34,678 bases of DNA from Symbiobacteriaceae bacterium (lineage in GTDB: Bacteria; Bacillota; Sulfobacillia; Symbiobacteriales; Symbiobacteriaceae), in assembly GCA_029239785.1 (NCBI GenBank), contig JARBUG010000030.1, forward strand, positions 1-34,678, in the 5' to 3' direction. The number at the start of each line of letters is the position of its first letter. The stretch's first letter is position 1. A program made the position numbers and the translations under genes. This document shows, one piece after another, positions 25,522 through 31,492 of this stretch. A model generated the notes under the pieces. That model was given only the letters and a program-made list of their open reading frames with translations. It did not search any database and was not told where the DNA came from.

Positions 25522-26685
25522 TCACTCGTACCAGCCTATGGTCGCCGCCCGGGTCGAGGAGTTAAACGTGACCCCAAAACCCAGGACCGGAGCGACGACC
25601 CGCAGCGGCACCATCACTTCGGCGCCGGACTTGTACGGCGGCACATCGGTCTTGTACGCCGTGCCATTCCAGGTGTAGTCGGGCGAATCGATCGTCATCA
25701 CCATCGTGTAGGTGACGGCCTCCAACCGGCGTGACATCGTCAGGCGCCCGGTGGATGCATCAAAGCTGACCGTGACCCCGGCGTGCTGGAAGAGCGACGC
25801 CGGCACCATCATCAGACCGCGCTTTATGACGGGCGGGGCCGCAACGGTTACCGAACCCGCGTCCAGCTTGGCCGAACCGGCGTTCAGGCCGACCACCAGC
25901 GTGCGGGCCCTGTGGGTCACGAACACAGCTGCCACAGTCGTCAGCGAACCGGGCGATCCGCCTTCCTTGATCGCCTGCACCACGTACAGGTAGTAGCGGT
26001 TGGCCGCGGTCTCGTTGGTGAAGGTCGTCGCCTGTACCGTAAAGTCGTTCAGCTGCGTGATCGAGTAGGCGTTATCGTTCACTTCATACCGATAGATGTT
26101 GTAGCCCAGGGCCGCATCTGGCAGGGCGTCCCAGGTGAGCACGGCCTGGCTGTTGGCGCCGTCCACGGTGAGCACGCTGTTGGTCTGGGTGCCGTACATG
26201 AACCAGAGCGTCACCTTCGGGGTGGCCTGGAGCACCATGAACTTGGCGTAGGTGCCGCCCGGCAGCTGCGCCACGTAGACCCGGCTCAGTTGCAGCGGCG
26301 CCTTGTCTGCATACCCGGCACCGGGCAGCAGGTGTACGTTGTCGAGGTTGAGGGCAGGCGGGTCGACCAACTGGAGTTTGGCTCCGTTCTGGCCGATCAC
26401 TTCCGTGCTGCTTACCTTCAGGTCGCCCACCAGGTCGCCGTTCATGTCAAAGGTTGTGGCCGGGTCGACGCCCGTGTACCGGTTTGCGATGGCGCTGAAG
26501 GTTACGGGAATGTCCTTCACTGCCACCTTCAGCAGGTCAGTCTTCAAGTCGGGATTGGTGATAATCAGGTCCCGCCCCGGGCTGGGGAGGTCCCTTCCGG
26601 GCAGCACAATGCCGGCAGCCATGGCCGGGGAGCAGAGCATCAGGGTAAGCACGGAGACCAGCAGGAACGCGACGGAACGGCGCAT
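25522..26685 (-). CDS. Secreted stalk-domain protein (copper amine oxidase N-terminal-like)
   Basis: 387 aa. A signal peptide (RRSVAFLLVSVLTLMLCSPAMAAG) is probably cut after AMA. The middle (to about residue 270) is beta-rich, with a fibronectin-III-like segment (NSQAVLTWDALPDAALGYNIYRYEV...NRYYLYVVQA). The C-terminal 110 residues look like the Cu_amine_oxidN1 'stalk' repeat, with MMVPASLFQHAGVTVSFDASTGRLTMSR and GAEVMVPLRVVAPVLGFGVTFNSSTRAATIGW. This domain is common in cell-surface proteins of Bacillota and has no oxidase activity alone. The start at 26685 is chosen because AGGAGGG lies 7 nt upstream; an ATG at 26691 abuts that site. The open frame extends upstream to 27129 but that part reads repeat DNA. 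Confidence 0.82.
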   Translation of the reverse strand: MRRSVAFLLVSVLTLMLCSPAMAAGIVLPGRDLPSPGRDLIITNPDLKTDLLKVAVKDIPVTFSAIANRYTGVDPATTFDMNGDLVGDLKVSSTEVIGQNGAKLQLVDPPALNLDNVHLLPGAGYADKAPLQLSRVYVAQLPGGTYAKFMVLQATPKVTLWFMYGTQTNSVLTVDGANSQAVLTWDALPDAALGYNIYRYEVNDNAYSITQLNDFTVQATTFTNETAANRYYLYVVQAIKEGGSPGSLTTVAAVFVTHRARTLVVGLNAGSAKLDAGSVTVAAPPVIKRGLMMVPASLFQHAGVTVSFDASTGRLTMSRRLEAVTYTMVMTIDSPDYTWNGTAYKTDVPPYKSGAEVMVPLRVVAPVLGFGVTFNSSTRAATIGWYE

Positions 26686-26700
26686 CTTCATCCCTCCTGA

Positions 26701-26890
26701 TGAGACACTGTCACTGCAATCGTACCACCTCCGATTCGTGAAGATCATAACGTTTCGGTAATGATGCGCTCCGGCGGCGGTCTGGTGCAGGAGGGCGGGC
26801 ATTCCAAATCGGGGCTCTTCGACAAGTTTCGTGCACGATGTGCCCGCCACTGTAGGCTTCACTTGGCTCCGGACCCCGTTGCTCTCCGCC
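26701..26890. other. Upstream region of the stalk-protein gene
   Basis: No gene is supported. It should hold the promoter of the minus-strand stalk-protein gene, but no convincing -35/-10 pair was found. The first repeat copy starts near 26891. Confidence 0.4.
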
Positions 26891-27110
26891 CACCCGCGCA
26901 CGGGTTTTCGGGGGGGTTGCTTGCAAACTTGGCACTGGGCACCGGGCCCGCAGGGGCGGGCGCCGGGCACCTGGCGCCAGCCCTGCCCCGGCGCCCTCTG
27001 TGGGCCCACCCGCCAGGATGCCTGCCGCTGCGCCCACTTTTGCAAGTTAGCACCGAGGTTTCCCGTGTGCGGATGGTCGGAGCCGGCGAAAACCCCCGTT
27101 TGCGGGGCGA
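26891..27110. repeat. Nested inverted-repeat element, copy 1
   Basis: It begins with CACCCGCGCACGGG-TTTTCGGGGGGG and TTGCTTGCAAACTTGGC, and ends near a reversed version (GGCGAAAACCCCCGTTTGCGGGG). Inside are GC-rich palindromes (GGGCACCTGGCGCCAGCCC) and a block GCCCTCTGTGGGC shared with copy 3. The right end (TTTTGCAAGTTAGCACC near 27038) is a diverged inverted form of the left. No coding capacity is seen. Confidence 0.7.
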
Positions 27111-27123
27111 AATCGGGCTCTCC

Positions 27124-27240
27124 GCCCACCCGCGCACGGGTTTTCGAGGGGCCGGCGTGCTAATCCAGGCGGAGCTCCCAGGGGCGGGCGCAGACAACTA
27201 CCTTGGCGCCCTTCGGGCGCCGGGCGGCCGGGTAGGCAGC
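27124..27240. repeat. Nested inverted-repeat element, partial copy 2
   Basis: It starts with the same CCGCCCACCCGCGCACGGGT plus TTTCGAGGGG end and then jumps to the internal block CAACTACCTTGG plus GCGCCCTTCGGGCGC that copy 3 also contains. The element is shortened or recombined. Confidence 0.65.
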
Positions 27241-27380
27241 TCCCGCGGCGCATGCTCCTGGTGGGCCAGGCGCATGGCGACCCGGTTCACGTCACCTTTG
27301 CATATCGGCCCTCCGAAAGAGCTTGCGCGGGTGGAGCGAACGACGAAAGTACTAGGGCTCCAGGGCACGACCAACGGCTA

Positions 27381-27603
27381 ACTCCATCCGTGCACGGGTT
27401 TTCGGGGGGAGTGCTTGCAAACTTGGCTTGGGCCGGGCACCGGGCCCGCTCGGGCCAGCAGGGGCGGGCGCAAACAACTACCTTGGCGCCCTTCGGGCGC
27501 CGGCCACCTGGCGCCGGCCCTGCCCCGGCACCCTCTGGGGGCTCACCTGCCAGGACGCCTGCCTCTGGTGCCAAGTTTGCATGGAAGCCCCCTGAAAATC
27601 CTT
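27381..27603. repeat. Nested inverted-repeat element, copy 3 (best preserved)
   Basis: The left end (GCACGGGTTTTCGGGGGG, then GCAAACTTGG) and the right end (CCAAGTTTGC, then GCCCCCTGAAAATCC) are about 33-bp imperfect terminal inverted repeats. The interior carries the palindrome GGCGCCCTTCGGGCGCC (also in copy 2) and the block CCTGCCAGGACGCCTGCC (also in copy 1). The length is about 220 bp, with no coding capacity. Confidence 0.75.
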
Positions 27604-28153
27604 GGCATCGTTGGCGCGAACGGTTGTTCATGCCCTGGAACCCCTTTCGCACAAGTCTTATAGGCTGCCGCGCTTCCCGGCTGTGCCGGGGCCGGGGAGG
27701 GTCTCCCCAGTAGGCGCTGCATTCCCAAGTGCTTGACGCCGTCCGTGGCCTTCGCCCTGTTTCGCCGGGCTCGGCTCCCTCTTGTCCCACAGTCTCCTGC
27801 GGGATCGCCTGACGATGCGGCAGGATTCGCTTTATGCTACGGTCTGTCAGCTACAGGGCGGCTTGGTCCCTACCCCGGCCGGAACTTGTCCAAGAGCCCA
27901 AATCGGACGGGCAAAGCTGATGCAGCGGCAAAAGTGCCCCGAAAGTGTGGATCGGACGCATTCGCGGGTTGTTTATGTCTGCTTCCAGGGTCAGGTGGGA
28001 GTCTGAAGGGCGCCAATGAATGAAGGCCACGGGCCGGGCGGCCGTGGCCTCAGGTGGCGGGGTACCGGACAACTTTTTCGCCGCAGTCACCCATGCCACT
28101 TCGTGGCACCACGAAGGATCAAAACCAACCTGGATTGTGAGTCGTGCCTTTAT
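27604..28153. other. Gene-free stretch right of the nested repeats
   Basis: Several short open frames exist (for example 27782-28006 on the plus strand), but none has a ribosome binding site or a recognisable protein. A hairpin GGCCACGG..CCGTGGCC (about 28023-28046) is the only clear structure. Confidence 0.5.
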
Positions 28154-28273
28154 TTCTTGCCGCAGATGACGCAGATGCCGCAGATACTGGGTAGACGATC
28201 GAGGCCACTTTGTTTTTGATGACCTAGACAGGTTCTCATGGCATCTGCGTGATCTGCGTCATCTGCGGCAGAA
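28154..28273. repeat. Palindromic element, CAGATG variant
   Basis: The left arm TTCTTGCCGCAGATGACGCA (from 28154, continuing GATGCCGCAGATAC) and a right arm (28240-28273) are inverted copies of about 34 bp. The design is the same as the 9.1-kb element, with CGCAGATG words in place of CGCGGATT. The middle is unpaired and non-coding. Confidence 0.75.
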
Positions 28274-28307
28274 AAGTATCCAAAGTCTGGGTTTCTGAGG
28301 GAGATGA

Positions 28308-28330
28308 CCGCAGATTACGCAGATGCGGTA
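28308..28330. repeat. Truncated palindrome arm
   Basis: ACCGCAGATTACGCAGATGC matches one arm of the same family. No opposite arm follows; it abuts the stop codon of the VOC gene, so the element is truncated or fused to the gene end. Confidence 0.5.
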
Positions 28331-28732
28331 CTACGCACTCAGGCTCAGCTGCCAGGTTACGCCGAACTTGTCCTGCACCCAGGCGAACTTGCGGGCGAAG
28401 GGGTACGCGCCCAGGGGCATTAGCACGGCGCCGCCTTCCGACAGGGCGCCGAAGTACTTTTCGACTTCGGCTTCAGTTTCGCAGTCGACCCACATGGAGA
28501 TGGCCGGCGTGAAGGTAAACCCATGCTTGGCCGGACTGTCGATGGCCATGAATTGCTGGCCGTGAAGCCGGAAGGTGGCGTGAAAGACGCTTCCTTCGGG
28601 CCCCGCCTCGCCGGGGCCGTAGCGCTGGATATGTACGATGCCAGCGTTCTCAAAGATCGAGGCGTAGTAGTTGATCGCCTCTTCGGCCCTGCCTTCGAAC
28701 ATCAGGAAAGTCGTGATCTTCTGCTGTGACAC
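28331..28732 (-). CDS. VOC-fold protein, PhnB/3-dmu-9_3-mt-like
   Basis: 133 aa. It begins QQKITTFLMFEGRAEEAINYYASIF, the typical start of the PhnB-like vicinal-oxygen-chelate family. It continues with VFHATFRLHGQQFMAIDSP, a central FTFTPAISMWVDCETEAEVEKYFGALSEGGAVLMPLG and the end FARKFAWVQDKFGVTWQLSL. These are two beta-alpha-beta-beta-beta modules. Members are often annotated as 3-demethylubiquinone methyltransferase-like, glyoxalase-like or PhnB, but their function is mostly unknown. The GTG start at 28732 is chosen because GGGAGAGGA lies just upstream; the frame runs on to 28792 without a ribosome binding site. It is a single gene with repeats on both sides. Confidence 0.88.
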   Translation of the reverse strand: MSQQKITTFLMFEGRAEEAINYYASIFENAGIVHIQRYGPGEAGPEGSVFHATFRLHGQQFMAIDSPAKHGFTFTPAISMWVDCETEAEVEKYFGALSEGGAVLMPLGAYPFARKFAWVQDKFGVTWQLSLSA

Positions 28733-28936
28733 GGCTTCCTCTCCCTTCCAGTCTCGTAGATGTAGCATACGAAACCCCTGGTGCCCAGTCAAGGACGGGA
28801 GGGGTCACACCGGGGGCAGCAATGGGACGTTTTTCACCGCGGATTGGGACATACGGTTTCCTGGTATGTGAGGTGCGAACAAATGTTTGTTTTCAATCGT
28901 ATTCAGAGGGGGGAACCAAAGTAGGAGGTTGGCCGA
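28733..28936. repeat. First cassette end upstream of the GxxExxY gene
   Basis: From about 28805 the sequence CACACCGGGGGCAGCAATGG plus GACGTTTTTCACCGCGGATT matches the left ends of the three cassettes downstream. After CCGCGGATT it diverges into about 80 bp of unique DNA leading to AGGAGG and the GxxExxY start. The gene thus sits in the place of the small frame found in the other cassettes. No separate gene is seen. Confidence 0.65.
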
Positions 28937-29332
28937 ATGTCCGAACTCGTTCATGGACAACTGACTGAGAAGATTCTCGGAGCAGCTTTTGAGGTCCATA
29001 GGTCGCTGGGACCAGGCTTCTTGGAGTCCGTTTATGAGGAAGCGATGGCGGTGGAGCTTGAGCAGTGCCAGATACCGTTCGAACGCCAAGTTGAAGTGCC
29101 GGTCTGCTACAAGGGCGTTCATGTTGGCGCTCACCGACTGGACCTGATCATTTCCGGACTCGTCGTCGTGGAACTCAAAGCAGTGAAAGAGTTGGCCGAC
29201 ATCCACACAGCTATCACACTCTCTTACTTGAAGGCGACCAAACTATCTGTTGCCTTGCTGCTAAACTTTGCGACGCCCAGTTTGGAGTACAAGCGAGTGT
29301 CACTCAAAAGTCCGGAAAGGACATCCTCATAA
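28937..29332 (+). CDS. GxxExxY protein (PD-(D/E)XK nuclease-like)
   Basis: 131 aa with the defining motif G27-x-x-E30-x-x-Y33 in LGPGFLESVYEEAMAVEL. The core RLDLIISGLVVVELKAV supplies D69 and E79-x-K81, the D...ExK arrangement of PD-(D/E)XK nucleases. The end LSVALLLNFATPSLEYKRV is also standard for the family. Family knowledge: GxxExxY proteins are widespread, often multi-copy and of unproven function. The ATG follows GGAGG with 7 nt spacing. It is surrounded by palindromic cassettes of one repeat family, one partial copy upstream and three downstream, which suggests the gene and repeats move or are maintained together (inference). Confidence 0.9.
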   Translation: MSELVHGQLTEKILGAAFEVHRSLGPGFLESVYEEAMAVELEQCQIPFERQVEVPVCYKGVHVGAHRLDLIISGLVVVELKAVKELADIHTAITLSYLKATKLSVALLLNFATPSLEYKRVSLKSPERTSS

Positions 29333-29342
29333 TCCTGTGGGT

Positions 29343-29551
29343 AAACGGCTTCGGCACACTGGCGGGCAGCAATGGGACATTTTTTACCGCGGATTATGGG
29401 ATTATCGGATGAAAGGATTGGAACTGAAGCTGTTGGAACTGGTTACTGACCATGGACTCAGGGGCTTCATCGAACGATATGACAACTCATTGTTTCAATC
29501 TGCGTAATCCGATAATCCGCGTAATCCGCGGTGAAATTCTCCCGTTCCCGC
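29343..29551 (+). repeat. Palindromic cassette, tandem unit 1 (209 bp)
   Basis: It starts AAACGGCTTCGGCACACTGG and contains GGGCAGCAATGGGACATTTT. The terminal inverted repeats are TTTTACCGCGGATTATGGGA..TTATCGGAT (29381-29410) against ATCCGATAATCC..TAATCCGCGGTGAAA (29507-29537), about 30 bp with few mismatches. A small frame at 29409-29507 starts MKGLELKLLELVTDHG and continues GFIERYDNSLFQSA (32 aa), without a clear ribosome binding site. Confidence 0.9.
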
Positions 29552-29761
29552 AAACGGCTTCGGCAAACAGGCGGACAGCAATGGGACATTTTTTAACCGC
29601 GGATTATGGGATTATCGGATGAAAGGATGGGAACTGAAGCTGTTGGAACTGGTTACTGACCATGGACTCAGGGGCTTCATTGAACGATATGACAACTCAT
29701 TGTTTCAATCTGCGTAATCCGATAATCCGCGTAATCCGCGGTAAAATTCTCCCGTTCCCGC
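29552..29761 (+). repeat. Palindromic cassette, tandem unit 2 (210 bp)
   Basis: It is nearly identical to unit 1. The embedded frame (29619-29717) also has 32 codons before the stop, with L4 changed to W and one silent change (ATC to ATT). The start of the unit differs slightly (GCAAACAGGCGGACAGC). Confidence 0.9.
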
Positions 29762-29963
29762 AAACGGCTTCGGCACACTGGCGGGCAGCAATGGGACATT
29801 TTTTACCGCGGATTATGGGATTATCGGATGAAAGGATTGGAACTGAAGCTGCTGGTTACTTACCGTGGACTCAGGGGCTTCATCGAACGATATGACAACT
29901 CATTGTTTCAATCTGCGTAATCCGATAATCCGCGTAATCCGCGGTAAAATTCTCCCGTTTCCG
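29762..29963 (+). repeat. Palindromic cassette, tandem unit 3 (~202 bp)
   Basis: It is nearly identical to unit 1. The embedded frame (29828-29920) has 30 codons before the stop because of an in-frame loss of 6 nt, plus D-to-Y and H-to-R changes. The unit ends in TTCTCCCGTTTCCG, after which the repeat stops and the dms terminator begins. Confidence 0.9.
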
Positions 29964-29971
29964 TAACAGAC

Positions 29972-30012
29972 AGAACCCCCTCGCGCCCCGTTAAGGACGT
30001 GAGGAGGTTCTT
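29972..30012 (-). terminator. Terminator of the dms operon
   Basis: On the minus strand AGAACC..CTC..CG pairs with CG..GAG..GGTTCT around a loop with TTAA, 10-15 nt past the anchor-subunit stop codon. The tail GTCTGTTACGG is only weakly T-rich. Confidence 0.65.
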
Positions 30013-30023
30013 CATCTAAACGT

Positions 30024-30872
30024 TTACAGACCGATCTTCACCCGGGAGGCGTAGAAGAGCACACGGCCGGCCAGTTCGCCCAGCACGACCAGGGCGATCA
30101 GCGCACCGGCCAGGGCCGGCACCGACGTGACCTTCTTCTGCGCCCACTGGCGCCAGGCCAGGGGCATGAAGATCGCCGCACCGATCGCGGTCAGGGCGAC
30201 CCGGGCCCACTGGAGCACCGCATACGGACCGGCGATCAGCGCAGCGGTCTCGGCGGCTTCGGGACCGGCGGTGCCCAGGTAGGCGCCGTGGCTGGCCACG
30301 GCCATCATCTGGAGCGCCAGCATGGCGACGCCACCGATCAGCAGGGGCAGCAGGGCCTTGGGCTCCTCTTCCCCCTTCTGGAACAGTTGCCCGGCAAAGA
30401 CCACGGCCGTGCCGATCAGGCCGGCAGTGGCGTAGAAGCCGAAGGTGGTGCTGGCATGCTCCCAGGCCGGGAAGGCCGTGGTCCGGTAGATCATCGACAT
30501 CGCAAAGACCAGGGTGAAGCCGATCAGGCTCGTCAGAACCGACCAGCCGTTCCGGGTCTCCACGTTGCCGGCCTCCTTGGACTCGAAGACGAGGCCAATC
30601 AGCCAGGCGGCGCCGAAGGAGACGGTCAGGACGATCTCACGGCTCAGCCAGGAGGTGCCCAGGTTGGACATGGTCAGCACAGCATTCCAGGGGTAGCCCA
30701 TGTGCAGGGCCGAGGCGATGACGCCGGCGACACCCAGGCCGCCTACCAGCCAGAGGTGGCGCATCCGCTTCGCCTTGGAGGTCTCGGTCCAGGCGGCCAT
30801 TCGGCTGACGATATAGATACCGACTGCCGACTGGAGGCAGAGGGTATAGATGATCAACGGCAGATCATGCAT
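30024..30872 (-). CDS. dmsC: DMSO reductase-type membrane anchor subunit
   Basis: 282 aa with about eight hydrophobic segments and the DmsC layout. It starts HDLPLIIYTLCLQSAVGIYI, followed by LHMGYPWNAVLTMSNLGTSWLSREIVLTVSFGAAWLIGLVF, FAMSMIYRTTAFPAWEHASTTFGFYAT, and the final LGELAGRVLFYASRVKIGL. The H-x-G-x-P and SW-L-S-R-E motifs are typical of DmsC, which takes electrons from menaquinol. The ATG at 30872 is 2 nt past the Fe-S subunit stop; the frame extends further upstream, but that is antisense to real sequence. Last gene of the operon. Confidence 0.92.
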   Translation of the reverse strand: MHDLPLIIYTLCLQSAVGIYIVSRMAAWTETSKAKRMRHLWLVGGLGVAGVIASALHMGYPWNAVLTMSNLGTSWLSREIVLTVSFGAAWLIGLVFESKEAGNVETRNGWSVLTSLIGFTLVFAMSMIYRTTAFPAWEHASTTFGFYATAGLIGTAVVFAGQLFQKGEEEPKALLPLLIGGVAMLALQMMAVASHGAYLGTAGPEAAETAALIAGPYAVLQWARVALTAIGAAIFMPLAWRQWAQKKVTSVPALAGALIALVVLGELAGRVLFYASRVKIGL

Positions 30873-30874
30873 GT

Positions 30875-31477
30875 TCACTTGAGGTCCCTCCCGCTGGCAG
30901 CGTTGATGGCGCCCTTCGGCGGGTTGATGCGCAGCGAGGGCTGGGTCCGCTTCGGGTCGGCCAGGCCGGCCACGGCAGCGGTGCCGCCCTTCTCCGCCTC
31001 GAGCTTGTCGATTTCGCCGAAGCTGAGGAGCTGATAGGGGCAGGCGTCGACGCAGACGGGGCGCTGGCCTGCGGCCAGCCGGTCGGCGCAGAGGTCGCAC
31101 TTGCCGACCTTGCCCAGGTCGGGGTTGTACTGCGGGGCATCGTAGGGGCAGGCCCAGACGCAGGACTGGCAGCCGACGCAGCGGCTCTGGTCGACCATGA
31201 CCACGCCATCTTCCGCCCGCTTGTGCATGGCACCGGTCGGGCAGACCTTGACGCAGGCAGGGTTCTCGCAGTGGTTGCAGGAGACGGAGAGCCAGTAGGC
31301 GGTGACGTTCGTGACCCAGGCATCATCCTGCTTCACCCAGCCGCCTTCCTCGTGCTTGACGACTTTCCGGAACAGTTGGCCCACTTCCAGGCTGGACCGG
31401 TCCTTACAGGCGATCTGGCAAGTCTTGCACCCGGCGCAGAACCGGGCGTCGACGTGAAATCCCAATTGCTTGGCCAT
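30875..31477 (-). CDS. dmsB: DMSO reductase-type 4Fe-4S electron-transfer subunit
   Basis: 200 aa with sixteen Cys in four ferredoxin-type groups. C14-x2-C17-x2-C20-x3-C24 opens the protein; then come CNHCENPACVKVC, CVGCQSCVWAC and CDLCADRL...CVDAC. The length and the WLSVSCNHC and CPYDAPQYN motifs match DmsB/PhsB/PsrB-like proteins. It passes electrons from the anchor to the molybdenum subunit. The ATG at 31477 follows GGAGGTGA, and the gene is 15 nt after the catalytic subunit stop. DmsB is the best call from the neighbours; a polysulfide or thiosulfate reductase B-subunit looks much the same. Confidence 0.93.
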   Translation of the reverse strand: MAKQLGFHVDARFCAGCKTCQIACKDRSSLEVGQLFRKVVKHEEGGWVKQDDAWVTNVTAYWLSVSCNHCENPACVKVCPTGAMHKRAEDGVVMVDQSRCVGCQSCVWACPYDAPQYNPDLGKVGKCDLCADRLAAGQRPVCVDACPYQLLSFGEIDKLEAEKGGTAAVAGLADPKRTQPSLRINPPKGAINAASGRDLK

Positions 31478-31492
31478 GAAACCGTCACCTCC

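Noticed and set aside
26686-27129. N-terminal extension of the stalk-domain protein to 535 aa
   Set aside because: The extra part translates the nested repeat DNA (recurring KPVRGWAES-like strings). A signal peptide with a good ribosome binding site starts at 26685.
27782-28006. A 74-codon plus-strand frame right of the nested repeats
   Set aside because: It has no ribosome binding site, no recognisable family and unusual composition; the surrounding DNA is repeat-rich.
28870-28930. Attachment site or integrase-type insertion near the GxxExxY gene
   Set aside because: No integrase, transposase or direct target duplication could be seen, so a classical mobile element is not supported.
29343-29963. 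Possible CRISPR array
   Set aside because: The repeats are ~210 bp, nearly identical along their full length and without variable spacers, and no cas genes are near.
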